From contig NZ_JAPDHZ010000006.1 in assembly GCF_029525555.1 (NCBI RefSeq), forward strand, positions 558,001 through 622,000: DNA of 64,000 bases. The letters run 5' to 3'. Positions 8,588 through 17,146 of the stretch are shown here, piece by piece. The DNA is from Cohnella ginsengisoli. Lineage in GTDB: Bacteria; Bacillota; Bacilli; Paenibacillales; Paenibacillaceae. Position 1 is the stretch's first letter. Every line of letters begins with the position of its first letter. Under the pieces are notes generated by a model, which was not told where the DNA came from, made no database searches, and saw nothing but the letters and a program-made list of their open reading frames with translations. The translations under genes were made by a program, and so were the position numbers.

Positions 8588-10103
8588 ATGGAAACTGTCG
8601 CTCAAACGGGCGTTTGGCGCGAAACCAAGCAAGGCAGGGCCGCGCTGCTGCTCGGCCTGTCGCTTGGCTACTTCATGGTGCTGATGGACACGACGGCGCT
8701 TGGCGTCGCGCTGCCCGCGATCCGCGCCGATCTGGGCGGAGGCTTGTCGGGCCTGCAATGGGTGGTCAATGCGTACACGATCGTTTTCGCGGGACTGCTG
8801 ATGTCCATGGGCGCGCTCGCCGATCGGCTCGGCGCGAAGCGCGTCTACTCGGCCGGGCTGGCCGTGTTTCTCGCCGCATCGGCGCTTTGCGCCGCTTCGC
8901 CTTCGCTTGGCGCGCTCGTCGGATTTCGCGCCGTGCTGGGCGTCGGCGGGGCAGCCTTGCTTCCCGCTTCGCTCGCGCTGCTGGCCAAGTCATACCCGCA
9001 GCCGGCCGCGAGGGCGAGGGCGCTCGGCATCTGGGCGGCGACGACGGGGGCGGCTATGGCGATCGGCCCCGTCGCGGGAGGCTTGCTCGCCGACAGCTGG
9101 GGCTGGAGGAGCATTTTCCTGATTAATGTACCGCTCGCCGCCGTCAGTCTGGCCGTCGTCGGGCGACTGGCGGGCGCCGATGCCGGACGCGGGCAGCGCG
9201 GCCTCGATCCGGCCGGACAAGCGACCTGCATTGCGGCGATCGCTTCGCTCGCCTATGCGCTGACCGAGGGCCATGCGCGTGGATGGACGTCGCCGGCCGT
9301 ACTGGGCGCTTTCGTTTTGTTTGCGCTCGCGTCGGCGGGCTTTGCGGCAGTGGAGTCGCGGGGGGCGGGCGCCGCTGCTGCCGCTTCGTCTTCTCAAGGT
9401 ACCGACAGTGTCTGCCGGCATGCTGGCCGGACTTCTCGTCAACGTCGGCTTGTCCGGCGTGCTGTTCGCGCTGCCGCTCTACTTTCAGCAGGCGCGGGGT
9501 TACGAGGCGCATGCCGCGGGTCTGGCGCTGCTGCCGATGACGATCCCGCTGGCGTTCAACCCGATATTGACAGGGCGAATCGTCGGCCGTGTCGGCGCAA
9601 GACTGCCCATGGCCGCGGGCTTCGCGCTGTGCGCGACGGGCGTGCTGACCCTGGCGGCGGCGACGGGAGAGACCGGCTACGTCGGTCATTTGATCGGCTT
9701 GCTGCTCGTCGGCTTCGGCACCTCCCTCGCCATTCCTTCGCTGATGGCCGCCGTGATGGCCGCTTCGCCGCCCGAGTGGACTGGATCGGCCTCCGGCGCG
9801 CTGAACGCCTCGCGTCAGCTGGGCGCCACGCTCGGCGTCGTGCTGATGGGCGCCTTTCTCGGACAGGCAGGTTCGACGGAAGCCGGCATCCGATCCGGTT
9901 TTGTCGCGCTGGGGCTCGTCCTGTCGGCAGGTGCGATCTTGGCGTGGTCCATGATCGGGAGGGGAGCGGCGGCGATAGATGTCCAGGTGGTAGGCACGGC
10001 TTTATACCGGCATACGAGTAACGAACAAAGTTCCGCTATCGTGCCGCAAAAGCTCGCTCCCGTGCAAATAGAGGTCAAAAGTTCCGCTATCGCAACTCAT
10101 TAA
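8588..10103 (+). CDS. MFS multidrug efflux pump, DHA2 type (frame broken at a 6-G run)
   Basis: Proton-driven exporter of the EmrB/QacA (14-helix) group. Visible marks: helix-1 motif LMDTTALGVALPAI, loop motif GALADRLGAKRVY, and the motif-C-like GIWAATTGAAMAIGPVAGG. The frame breaks at the G run 9360-9365; removing one G joins residues before VESRG to PLLPLRLLKVPTVSAG and gives a 504-residue protein, the normal size. The last 35 or so residues, after WSMIGRGAA, look non-native and are encoded partly by a repeat pair (10027-10091). The divergent XRE gene is the likely regulator. Confidence 0.82.
10027..10092. repeat. Repeat pair AAAGTTCCGCTATCG, 51 bp apart
   Basis: AAAGTTCCGCTATCG occurs at about 10028 and again 51 bp later at about 10078, in the last codons of the MFS gene. 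Read on the other strand the unit is CGATAGCGGAACTTT, which resembles the GATAGCCGGAA core of the two intergenic arrays, and the spacing is the same 51 bp. Kinship with those arrays is an inference. Confidence 0.6.
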
Positions 10104-10198
10104 GAACATCCTCGCTCGTATAAAAGAAGCGGCATGTGGTACCATGGCGGTATATCATAAGTCCGGAATGGTTGATTTATTCGGCTAAGGAGGACGGC

Positions 10199-11185
10199 AT
10201 GGAAAGAGGACGAACGTACGGCGAAGCGTGGAAGGCCGGGGCTCGGCGGTTGGCGGAGGCAGGCGTCGACGATACGGAGGCCGAGGCAGGGGCGGAGTTG
10301 CTGATCTTGCACGTACTCGGGATCGGCAAGGCCGAGCTGCTGCGGGATTTGCGGGAGCTCTTCCCGGAGGCGAAGCGGCAAGCGTGGGAGACGATGCTGG
10401 CGCGGAGGGCGGCAGGGGAGCCGGCGCAATACGTGACCGGCGAGCAATATTTTTACGGCAGGCGATTCGCAGTGACCCCTGCGGTGCTGATCCCGAGGCC
10501 GGAGACGGAGCTGCTGGCCGAAGCGGTGCTTGAAGAGGCGGCAAGGCTCGTCGCAGCGCGAAAGGCAAGGCGAAACGAGGAGCTGGCAGAGGCGGAAGGC
10601 TTCGACGGAACGGGCGAGAGCGCCGACGGGATGGCGGCCTCGGACGATGCACCGAAGATGGAGCTGCGCGTGCTGGACGTCGGCACGGGCAGCGGCGCGC
10701 TCGCGGTCACGCTGAAGCTGGAGCAGCCAGGCTGGCAAGTGACCGCCAGCGATCTGTCGCCGGACGCGCTCGAAGTAGCGGCAGGCAACGCGGCTGCGCT
10801 CGGCGCGAGCGTCCGCTTCGTGCAGGGCGATTTGCTGGCGCCGTTTCTGGCAGGGGGCGCGCATGCGGGCGAGCGGATCGATATTCTTGTTTCCAATCCG
10901 CCGTATATTCCTTCGTCGGACTTGCCCGGCCTGCAAGCGGAAGTGCGCGAGCACGAGCCGCATCTTGCGCTGGACGGCGGGCCGGACGGGCTGGCGCCCT
11001 ACCGCCGGATGGCCGAGCAGTTGAGCGGGCTGACGGAGCTGCCTGCGATGGTCGCCTGGGAGGTCGGCATCCACCAGGCGGTGCAGGCGGCCGCGCTTCT
11101 GCGCGAGGCCGCCGACTGGGACGAGATTCGCGTCGTCCGCGATTATGCCGGTATCGACCGTCACGTGCTCGCGCTTCGTTTCTAA
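10199..11185 (+). CDS. prmC: Release factor glutamine methyltransferase
   Basis: Uses S-adenosylmethionine to methylate the glutamine of the GGQ motif in release factors RF1 and RF2. From the ATG at 10199 (AAGGAGG at 10187-10193) the protein has 328 residues. The SAM-binding motif VLDVGTGSGALAVTLKLE and the substrate-binding NPPY motif (SNPPYIPSSDL) are intact. Between the N-terminal helical domain and the methyltransferase domain there is a low-complexity insertion rich in Ala, Glu and Arg (about residues 120-150) that makes it longer than most homologues. spoIIR follows, as in B. subtilis. Confidence 0.95.
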   Translation: MERGRTYGEAWKAGARRLAEAGVDDTEAEAGAELLILHVLGIGKAELLRDLRELFPEAKRQAWETMLARRAAGEPAQYVTGEQYFYGRRFAVTPAVLIPRPETELLAEAVLEEAARLVAARKARRNEELAEAEGFDGTGESADGMAASDDAPKMELRVLDVGTGSGALAVTLKLEQPGWQVTASDLSPDALEVAAGNAAALGASVRFVQGDLLAPFLAGGAHAGERIDILVSNPPYIPSSDLPGLQAEVREHEPHLALDGGPDGLAPYRRMAEQLSGLTELPAMVAWEVGIHQAVQAAALLREAADWDEIRVVRDYAGIDRHVLALRF

Positions 11186-11208
11186 AAAAACAAAATATAG
11201 ATTGCTAG

Positions 11209-11236
11209 GTTTACAGATTCGGGAGAAGGACATAAT
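11209..11236 (+). promoter_or_regulatory. Sigma-F-type promoter of spoIIR
   Basis: GTTTA at 11209-11213, a 14-bp gap, then GGACATAAT at 11228-11236, matching the forespore sigma-F -10 pattern GGNNANANT. The promoter before spoIIQ has the same two boxes with the same 14-bp gap, and both genes are known sigma-F targets in B. subtilis. Confidence 0.7.
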
Positions 11237-11299
11237 GAGGACTAAGCCGTTCCGGAACGCATCGGCCGCACCGACGGGTGCGCACAAGGAGCGAGAACG

Positions 11300-12028
11300 A
11301 TGCGTGGTCTTCGTCATTATGGTCCTTTTCTTTTTCTTCTTCTTATCGGTCTGTCAGGATTTTCTACGTTGGCAGTGAACCGCGCCTCGGCGGATGCCGA
11401 AGGCGACGATACGATACCGAACCAGGCGATCCGCATCCGGATCATCGCCAATTCGGACAGCGATCGCGATCAGGCGATCAAACGCAAAGTACGCGACGAC
11501 GTCTCCGCGTTGATCGAATCTTGGGGCGAGATGCCCGCTACGATTGAAGAAGCGCGTGCGCTCATCCGTTCACGGCTCGCGGACGTCGAGGCTGTGGCGG
11601 ACAAGTCGCTGAAGGGTTCCAAAGCCGGTTACGGCGAAAAAACGGAGCTTGCGGTCGTGGACTTCCCGGCCAAAACGTTCGAGGGCAAGACGTATCCGGC
11701 GGGACAGTACGAAGCGCTTCGGATTACGCTTGGCAAGGGCGGCGGCGCCAACTGGTGGTGCGTGCTTTTCCCGCCGCTGTGCCTGGCGGCGTCGGTCAAG
11801 GCGGACGACCAGGCCGCGTCCAGCGAGAAGCAGCCTGCCAAGCAGACGACGGTCGCGCAAAAGAACGACCAAGGCAACGCTGCCAAGATCAAGCAAGCGT
11901 CCGCGAACGCAGCACAGGAGGACGGCGTCATCGCCGCGGCCTTGCCGGCCGAGAAGCCGAAGGCCGAGTTCTTCCTGCTCGTCCTGCTCGAGAAGCTGTT
12001 CAGTTTCATCGCCTCGTTGTTCTCCTGA
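11300..12028 (+). CDS. spoIIR: Stage II sporulation protein R
   Basis: SpoIIR is made in the forespore, secreted into the intermembrane space, and triggers SpoIIGA-dependent processing of pro-sigma-E in the mother cell. 242 residues: an N-terminal signal/anchor (FLFLLLIGLSGFSTLAV), the conserved IRIRIIANSDSDRDQAIKRK block (about 45-64) and the family signature ANWWCVLFPPLC. A polar linker rich in Lys, Gln and Ala then leads to a hydrophobic C-terminal end (FFLLVLLEKLFSFIASLFS). It is preceded by a sigma-F-type promoter and follows prmC, the conserved order. Confidence 0.95.
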   Translation: MRGLRHYGPFLFLLLIGLSGFSTLAVNRASADAEGDDTIPNQAIRIRIIANSDSDRDQAIKRKVRDDVSALIESWGEMPATIEEARALIRSRLADVEAVADKSLKGSKAGYGEKTELAVVDFPAKTFEGKTYPAGQYEALRITLGKGGGANWWCVLFPPLCLAASVKADDQAASSEKQPAKQTTVAQKNDQGNAAKIKQASANAAQEDGVIAAALPAEKPKAEFFLLVLLEKLFSFIASLFS

Positions 12029-12034
12029 GCGCTG

Positions 12035-12043
12035 TGATATAAT
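12035..12043 (+). promoter_or_regulatory. Extended -10 promoter of ywlC
   Basis: TGATATAAT at 12035-12043, just after the spoIIR stop and about 33 bp before the ywlC start. It is identical to the element before prfA. Confidence 0.55.
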
Positions 12044-12075
12044 CGTCCTAACTTGACTGAACGCGAGGGACGGAC

Positions 12076-13221
12076 ATGCATACGAAGACGAAATATTGGA
12101 CGCCGGCGGACGGGGATGCCGGCTTGAACGAAGCCGCCGCGGCGATTGCCGCAGGCGGCGTCGTGGCGTTTCCGACCGAGACGGTGTACGGGCTCGGGGC
12201 GGACGCGCGCAGCGAAGCCGCCGCGGAGCGGATCTTCGCGGCCAAAGGGAGGCCTTCGGACAATCCGCTGATCGTGCATCTGGCGGATGCGGCGGACGTG
12301 GACGCGCTGGCCGCCGAGGTGTCGCCGCTGGAGCGGACGCTCATGGCCGTCTTTTGGCCGGGGCCGCTCACGCTCGTACTGCCCGTGCGGCCCGGGGCGG
12401 TAGCGGCCCGCGTGACTGCGGGGCTCGACACGGTTGCCGTGCGCGTGCCGGCGCACGAGATCGCGCGGCGGCTGATCGCGGCCGCGGGCTGCCCGGTCGC
12501 GGCGCCCAGCGCGAACCGCTCGGGCCGGCCGAGCCCGACGCTCGCGAGCCATGTGCGCGACGACCTCGACGGGCGCATCGACGGTCTGCTCGACGGCGGC
12601 CCGACCGGCGTCGGCGTGGAGTCGACCGTCGTCCGCGTGCTAGGCGGCGACGTGCACATCCTGCGGCCGGGCGGCGTGACGGCCGAGCAGCTGCGCGAGG
12701 CGGCGGGCGCAGCGGCGCGCGTCTTGGTCTCCGCCGGCGATGTGGCAGCGGCGGGCGCCGGTTCAACCGGTATCGCCGGTGACGAAGCCGGCGCCGCGCG
12801 TGCGACAGACGCGGCCGTGGCCAATCCGGCTGTGGCATTTGCCGCGGGCGCGCCGCGCTCGCCCGGCGTGAAGTACGCCCATTACGCCCCGCGGGGCGTA
12901 ATGGCGATTGCCTCCGGCGCGCCCGAGGCCGTGCGCGCCGCGGTGCAAGCCGCCGTCGACGAAGCGCGGCGGCGCGGCGAGCCTGCCGGCGTGCTGTGCT
13001 GCGACGAGCACGCCGGATCTTACCGCGCGGACGCCGTCATCGCGCTGGGTCCGCGCGCGGAGCCGGCCGTCGCCGCGCAGGCGCTGTACGCGGCGCTGCG
13101 CGAATGCGACGCGCGCGGCCTGCGGTTCATCGCGGCCGAAGCCTTCCCGGAGGAAGGCATCGGGGCCGCGCTCATGAACCGCATGCGCAAGGCGGCCGGC
13201 GGCCGCGCGCTGCCCGTCTGA
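12076..13221 (+). CDS. ywlC: Threonylcarbamoyl-AMP synthase (Sua5/YwlC)
   Basis: Makes threonylcarbamoyl-AMP from threonine, bicarbonate and ATP, the first step of the tRNA t6A37 modification. 381 residues: an N-terminal YrdC domain (GGVVAFPTETVYGLGADA, AAKGRPSDNPLIVHL, VAAPSANRSGRPSPT), then the C-terminal Sua5 domain found in the longer form of the enzyme, joined by an Ala/Gly-rich linker containing SPGVKYAHYAPRG. Very high GC in this gene (codons almost all G/C-ending). Conserved position after spoIIR. Confidence 0.94.
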   Translation: MHTKTKYWTPADGDAGLNEAAAAIAAGGVVAFPTETVYGLGADARSEAAAERIFAAKGRPSDNPLIVHLADAADVDALAAEVSPLERTLMAVFWPGPLTLVLPVRPGAVAARVTAGLDTVAVRVPAHEIARRLIAAAGCPVAAPSANRSGRPSPTLASHVRDDLDGRIDGLLDGGPTGVGVESTVVRVLGGDVHILRPGGVTAEQLREAAGAAARVLVSAGDVAAAGAGSTGIAGDEAGAARATDAAVANPAVAFAAGAPRSPGVKYAHYAPRGVMAIASGAPEAVRAAVQAAVDEARRRGEPAGVLCCDEHAGSYRADAVIALGPRAEPAVAAQALYAALRECDARGLRFIAAEAFPEEGIGAALMNRMRKAAGGRALPV

Positions 13222-13254
13222 GCGGCGCCGCCTTCGGGCGCAGCAGCTCAATTA

Positions 13255-13278
13255 AGGCTCGTCGCTAGCGGCGAGCCT
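13255..13278. other. Perfect hairpin after ywlC
   Basis: AGGCTCG and CGAGCCT flank CGCTAGCG-type bases to give an almost perfect 12-bp inverted repeat without a T run. It could be a transcript-end stabiliser or weak terminator. The rest of the 235-bp gap before mntP shows no gene. Confidence 0.45.
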
Positions 13279-13456
13279 GTCCGCCCGGTACGCTGCTCCG
13301 CTCTCCCGCTTCCGCCCGTACAGAACTCGCAGCTTCGACATGCCTCTGGCTCTCCTTCTGGCTCAAACCGGTTCCCCTTGCCTTCGTCGGGTCATGTTCG
13401 CCGCCTTGTCCGCATATGCTCCCTATATCGGGCTAGCTGGACAAGGGGGCTAAAGC

Positions 13457-14015
13457 ATGGAATGGTCTGCGGCGGCGGGGCATTTGATTACGATCGGCAT
13501 TATGGCGGTCGCGCTCGGGATGGATGCCTTCTCGCTCGGCATCGGAATCGGGCTGAAGGGCGTCCGCAAGCTGGACGTGCTCAAACTGAGCGCCTTGATC
13601 GCTTTGTTCCACGTTCTGATGCCGCTCGGGGGGCATGCTGACTGGACATTACGTAAGCGGACTACTGGGCGGCGTCGCCACGTCCGCGGCGGGCGCGCTT
13701 CTGCTGCTGCTCGGCGGCCATATGGTGTACAGCGCGATCCGCGGCGAGTCCGTTTCGTCGATCAGCCATCGAACGTTTTGGGGCATGCTCGTTTTCGCGC
13801 TCAGCGTGAGCATCGACGCCTTTTCGGTCGGCGTCTCGCTAGGGATGTTCTCGGCGCATATGATGTTCACGGTACTCCTGTTCGGATTCGTTGGCGGCGC
13901 CATGAGCGTGCTGGGACTGCTGCTCGGGACGCGGGTAAGCCAGTCGCTCGGAGGCTACGGAGAAGCGTTCGGCGGGGTGATTTTGTTTGCGTTCGGCCTG
14001 CTGTTTTTGATATAA
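13457..14015 (+). CDS. mntP: Manganese efflux pump MntP (frame broken at a 6-G run)
   Basis: Exports Mn2+ to prevent manganese overload. Six hydrophobic segments in two repeated halves, each with the family's acidic motif: ALGMDAFSLGIGIGLKG (first half) and LSVSIDAFSVGVSLGM (second half). The frame breaks at the G run 13628-13633; with one base fewer it reads HVLMPLGGMLTGHYVSG and gives 185 residues, the family length. It sits between ywlC and ywlE as in B. subtilis (ywlD). No manganese riboswitch is recognised upstream. Confidence 0.88.
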
Positions 14016-14069
14016 CTAGTTCACTATAAAGTCGACGGGGCAAATGTCCGTCCGAACGAGGAGGCTAGG

Positions 14070-14654
14070 ATGATGCGGCGTATATTGATGGTGTGCACCG
14101 GGAATACATGCCGGAGTCCGATGGCCGAAGCCCTGCTGCGCGATTGGGCGAGGCGGACGGGCACGGAGATGGAGGTGCGGTCGGCCGGGGTATCTGCCCA
14201 GTCGGGCATGCCGATCTCCGCGAATGCGGCGGAGACGTTGAAGCGAGGCAATGTCGCGCTGCCCGGCGCTTCGACGAGGCTCGACCGGGGGGACGTAGAG
14301 TGGGCGGATCTCATCCTGACGATGACCGCCTCCCACAAGCGCGCGATCGCGGAGCGGTATCCGCACGCGTCGTCCAAGACCTATACGCTGAAGGAATACG
14401 CGCGGCAGAGCGAGGCGCTGCTGCCCGATCTGCAGGAGATGGACCGCCTCCATGCGGAATTTCAGGTGGCGCTGGCGCTCGGCAAGCCGTTTCCCGAACA
14501 GGACAAGCGACGCTTGACCGAGCTGTCGCGGCGCGCGCCCGATCTGGACATCGCGGATCCGTACGGCGGGCCGCTCGCGGTATACGAGGCTTGCGCGAGG
14601 GAGATTCGCGAGTCGATCGAGCGGGCTTTCGGCGGGCGGCAGGCTGCTGATTGA
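14070..14654 (+). CDS. ywlE: Protein-arginine/low-MW tyrosine phosphatase YwlE
   Basis: YwlE of B. subtilis removes phosphate from arginine residues marked by McsB kinase, in protein quality control. The catalytic loop CTGNTCRSPMAEALL (Cys9) carries the threonine after GN that marks arginine phosphatases rather than tyrosine phosphatases, and the general acid is in DIADPYGG. 194 residues; B. subtilis YwlE is 150, the extra being mainly a middle segment (RLHAEFQVALALGKPFPEQD) and a C-terminal tail. A 6-G run at 14287-14292 lies here without breaking the frame. Confidence 0.9.
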   Translation: MMRRILMVCTGNTCRSPMAEALLRDWARRTGTEMEVRSAGVSAQSGMPISANAAETLKRGNVALPGASTRLDRGDVEWADLILTMTASHKRAIAERYPHASSKTYTLKEYARQSEALLPDLQEMDRLHAEFQVALALGKPFPEQDKRRLTELSRRAPDLDIADPYGGPLAVYEACAREIRESIERAFGGRQAAD

Positions 14655-14693
14655 AGGATATAGGATTGCGTAAATGACCTTATTGAACGGCAA

Positions 14694-14735
14694 AGCGCCG
14701 CTTGCTCCGTGTTATGGAGCGAGCGGCGCTATTTT
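14694..14735 (+). terminator. Terminator after ywlE
   Basis: A 15-bp perfect stem (AGCGCCGCTTGCTCC with its complement at 14716-14730) and a GTTAT-type loop, followed by ATTTTAAT. It separates ywlE from the convergent Rpn-like gene. Confidence 0.8.
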
Positions 14736-15634
14736 AATGCGAATCCCGCAGCTTCGCGACCTCTTCCTGCGGCAGATCGAGCAGGTCGGCGATCTGGCCC
14801 GGCGTAAAGCCCTTGGCTAGCAGCTTGCGCACGCTCTCGGCGCGGCCGGCTTCTATGCCTTTTTCTTTTCCCTTTTCCAGACCTTCCTCCAGACCTTCCT
14901 CGTAGCCCCAGCGCTTCCATGCAGGCATCAATTCCATAACGCGTTCGGCCTCCTCCGGATCGCGAGCCTGAAGCTCGCGCAATATGGACCGGTCCTCTTC
15001 GGGTTCGGGCCGGTAGTAGAGATCCGCAATCGACATGACGAGCGCCAGTTTGGCGTCGTCCAGCTTCGGATGCAGCCTCGCCAGCATTCTAAGGTAAGCC
15101 AGTCGGAGCTCGCGTCTGTCTCTTTCATTATAACCCATCCGTGACAACAGCGCAGCGGCTACAGGATTGTCCGACTTGGCGAAGCGCCGCCAATCCAGGC
15201 GAGCGAGCTCCAGCTTGCGGTAGCGGAACTCCACGATGCTCTCCTTCCCGAAGTGCATCCAATATCCGCCGGGCTCGTCTCTTGCACGGCTTCCTGTGAA
15301 AATGGCTACGGGGGAGAATCACCTTATAGGATTTGCGGTGACGTTCCAGCAGTCTTGCGAAGTACAGGAACATTCGCTCCCCGAAATCCGCTTGCGCATA
15401 GGATTGGGGCTCCAGATGAATGAGAATGAACGCGTTTCTGCCTCGCAGGCGAACCTCGACAAGCAAATCCACCGTACGTTTCTCCCCTCCGACGACGTCC
15501 ACCAATAGTTCCTGCATGAGGAAGCGCGTACATGAGAAGTCGATTAAACGATAAAGCTCGGGAAAAAACAAAGCCATGAATTCGGCGAAAAAAGCTTGCA
15601 GCAGCTTTTTGAATGCTTCGTCGTGCGGCGCCAT
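14734..15634 (-). CDS. Rpn family nuclease/transposase-like protein (frame broken at a 5-G run)
   Basis: Member of the Rpn (PD-(D/E)XK nuclease, 'recombination-promoting') group. It begins MAPHDEAFKKLLQAFFAEFM, typical of the family, with the nuclease core around KRTVDLLVEVRLRGRNAFILIHLE. The frame breaks at the G run 15310-15314; removing one base gives KVILPVAIFTG and a 299-residue protein. The C-terminal part has the usual Gly/Glu/Lys repeats (EEGLEEGLEKGKEKGIEAG) and a degenerate HTH-like end (TPGQIADLLDLPQEEVAKL). Such proteins often vary in copy number; no inverted repeats or partner transposase were seen. Confidence 0.8.
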
Positions 15635-15655
15635 ATCGAATCGTCACGCTCCCCC

Positions 15656-15703
15656 CGGAAAATAGAAAAGCGCCGCAAACTCTCGTATGAGAGCGTGCGG
15701 CGC
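15656..15703 (-). terminator. Terminator after the YpsA-like gene
   Basis: On the minus strand GCGCCGCA and TGCGGCGC plus an inner CTCTC/GAGAG pair form a hairpin (15670-15703), followed by TTTTCTATTTT. It ends the YpsA-like transcript ahead of the Rpn-like gene. Confidence 0.7.
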
Positions 15704-15772
15704 ATGCTTTGCGACCGTATTCTTGACATCAGTTTAACAGGCGCGCGGCAGCGAAGCAACTCCCGGCATCCA

Positions 15773-16388
15773 TCAAATTTCTTCATTCCAGTCCGGACCC
15801 TTGTCCTCGTAAACCTCGGCCTCGCCGATCCCGTCCGCCATGTCGTACTGCTCCTCGTTCGCGGCGCTCTGGATGTCCTCCGAGCTGACGGATAAATAGA
15901 GGTAGCCGTCCTCGCGGCTTTTGCGCAGCGCCTTTTCCTTCATGAACTTCGGGCTGGCATCCCCTGCTTCCTCGTCGTAGACGAGGATGATGCCTTCCGT
16001 TTTTCTCAGGAGCAGGTCGTCCCGCGCCGTAAACTGCCAGGGGCCGCTGTAGGGCTGCTTGCTTACCGCGGCATAATAGTCGACGTTTTTCAGGATCCCG
16101 CGGTAATATTCCTGCTTGTCCTCGCTCCACTTTTCCTCTTGGCCCTCGAACGCCGTCAGGATCGAGAGACGCAGCTGCGGATAATCTTTTTTCAGCGCGA
16201 TGACCGATTCGCAGGCCCACAGGTCGACGCCGTACTGGCCGGGCGTGATGACCCACTCGAGACCTTCCTCGATCAGGGGGGATGAGCTTGGACTCGATGG
16301 CCTTGCGTATGAAAGGGATTCCTTTGTGTTTTTGTCCGAAAATGCCGAGCTCGTGCGCGCGGTATCCGGTAATCAGCAGATTGTTCAT
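15773..16388 (-). CDS. YpsA-like DUF1273/SLOG protein (frame broken at a 6-G run)
   Basis: Begins MNNLLITGYRAHELGIFGQK, characteristic of the YpsA (DUF1273) family, a SLOG-fold nucleotide-binding group; B. subtilis YpsA is linked to cell division and glucose/stress responses. In the given sequence the frame breaks at G run 16276-16281. Removing one base gives LIEEGLEWVITPGQYGVDLW and runs to a stop at 15773, 204 residues. A ribosome site (AAGGAGC) precedes the ATG. It lies divergently from the rpiB-ywlG-glyA operon, in a small insertion between ywlE and rpiB. Confidence 0.85.
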
Positions 16389-16447
16389 GCTTGCTCCTTA
16401 CTGAACCGTCGTAAGCCTTGATAAGGTTGATTATAGTCTATTTTCGA

Positions 16448-16476
16448 TTGACTTCGGCATTTTCCTTCGCTATGAT
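16448..16476 (+). promoter_or_regulatory. Sigma-A promoter of the rpiB-ywlG-glyA leader
   Basis: TTGACT (16448-16453), 17 bp, TATGAT (16471-16476). It starts transcription just before the ZTP riboswitch. Confidence 0.8.
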
Positions 16477-16486
16477 GTAGCTACAA

Positions 16487-16567
16487 GTTGCAGTTCCGGT
16501 GTAACTGGCGACACAAGTGGGGTTAACCACAGTGGAGCATCGGAATGTCGGCCGGTCGCCTGGGCAG
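16487..16567 (+). promoter_or_regulatory. ZTP (pfl) riboswitch aptamer
   Basis: The conserved pieces of the ZTP/ZMP-sensing RNA are present in order: TAACTGGCGACACAAGTGGG, then TTAACCACAGTGGAGCA, and the 3' block GGTCGCCTGGGCA forming the pseudoknot. It senses the folate-stress alarmone Z nucleotides and commonly controls one-carbon and purine genes. It sits directly before a terminator and the operon ending in glyA, a one-carbon gene, which fits. Confidence 0.9.
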
Positions 16568-16604
16568 AGAGCAGCGTGCTTTAAGCACGCGTGCTCTTTT
16601 TCGT
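16568..16604 (+). terminator. Riboswitch-controlled terminator
   Basis: AGAGCA-GCGTGC pairs with GCACGC-G-TGCTCT around TTTAA, followed by TTTTTCGTC. It overlaps the end of the aptamer and is the likely expression platform: ligand binding should prevent its formation. A TATAAT at 16625-16630, after the terminator, could give riboswitch-independent transcription. Confidence 0.8.
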
Positions 16605-16662
16605 CTTTTTTGCGGCAAATTCGGTATAATACATCTGACAATCAAGGGAGGTAGGTACAGTC

Positions 16663-17121
16663 ATGATCATCGCTATCGGCGCCGACCACGCGGGTTATCG
16701 TCTCAAGGACGTCATCGTCCCGTTCCTGGAAGCGCAGGGTCACCAGATTATCGATCTCGGATGCAATTGCGCGGATTCGGTGGATTATCCGGATTATGCC
16801 GTGCCCGTATGCGACAAAGTCGTCCGCGGAGAAGCGGACAGAGGGATCCTGATCTGCGGCACCGGGATCGGCATGTCGATCGCGGCGAACAAGACGCCGG
16901 GCATCCGCTGCGCGCTCGTGCACGACCTGTTCTCGGCCAAGGCTACGCGCGAGCACAACGACACCAACGTGCTGGCGATGGGCGAACGCGTCGTCGGTCC
17001 TGGCGTCGCCGAGGAGATCGTGCGCGTCTGGCTGGACACGCCCTTCTCCGAAGGGCCGCGCCATGTCGGCCGGCTGAACAAGGTGAAGGCGATCGAAGAG
17101 CAGCAGGCACTTCATCCTTGA
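16663..17121 (+). CDS. rpiB: Ribose-5-phosphate isomerase B
   Basis: Interconverts ribose-5-phosphate and ribulose-5-phosphate in the pentose phosphate pathway. 152 residues, the normal length, with the family motifs IGADHAGYRLK (N-terminus), the catalytic-cysteine loop ILICGTGIGMSIAANK (Cys65) and the histidine/asparagine motif REHNDTNVLAMG. The AGGGAGG before the ATG gives a clear start. It is the first gene after the ZTP riboswitch; ribose-5-phosphate feeds PRPP and purine synthesis, which fits control by a Z-nucleotide sensor. ywlG follows after 25 bp. Confidence 0.95.
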   Translation: MIIAIGADHAGYRLKDVIVPFLEAQGHQIIDLGCNCADSVDYPDYAVPVCDKVVRGEADRGILICGTGIGMSIAANKTPGIRCALVHDLFSAKATREHNDTNVLAMGERVVGPGVAEEIVRVWLDTPFSEGPRHVGRLNKVKAIEEQQALHP

Positions 17122-17146
17122 ACGGACCGGGAGGCGCGATGCGACG

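Noticed and set aside
14734..15634. Rpn-like gene as part of an insertion sequence
   Set aside because: No terminal inverted repeats or target duplications were found at its edges; its flanks are ordinary terminators.
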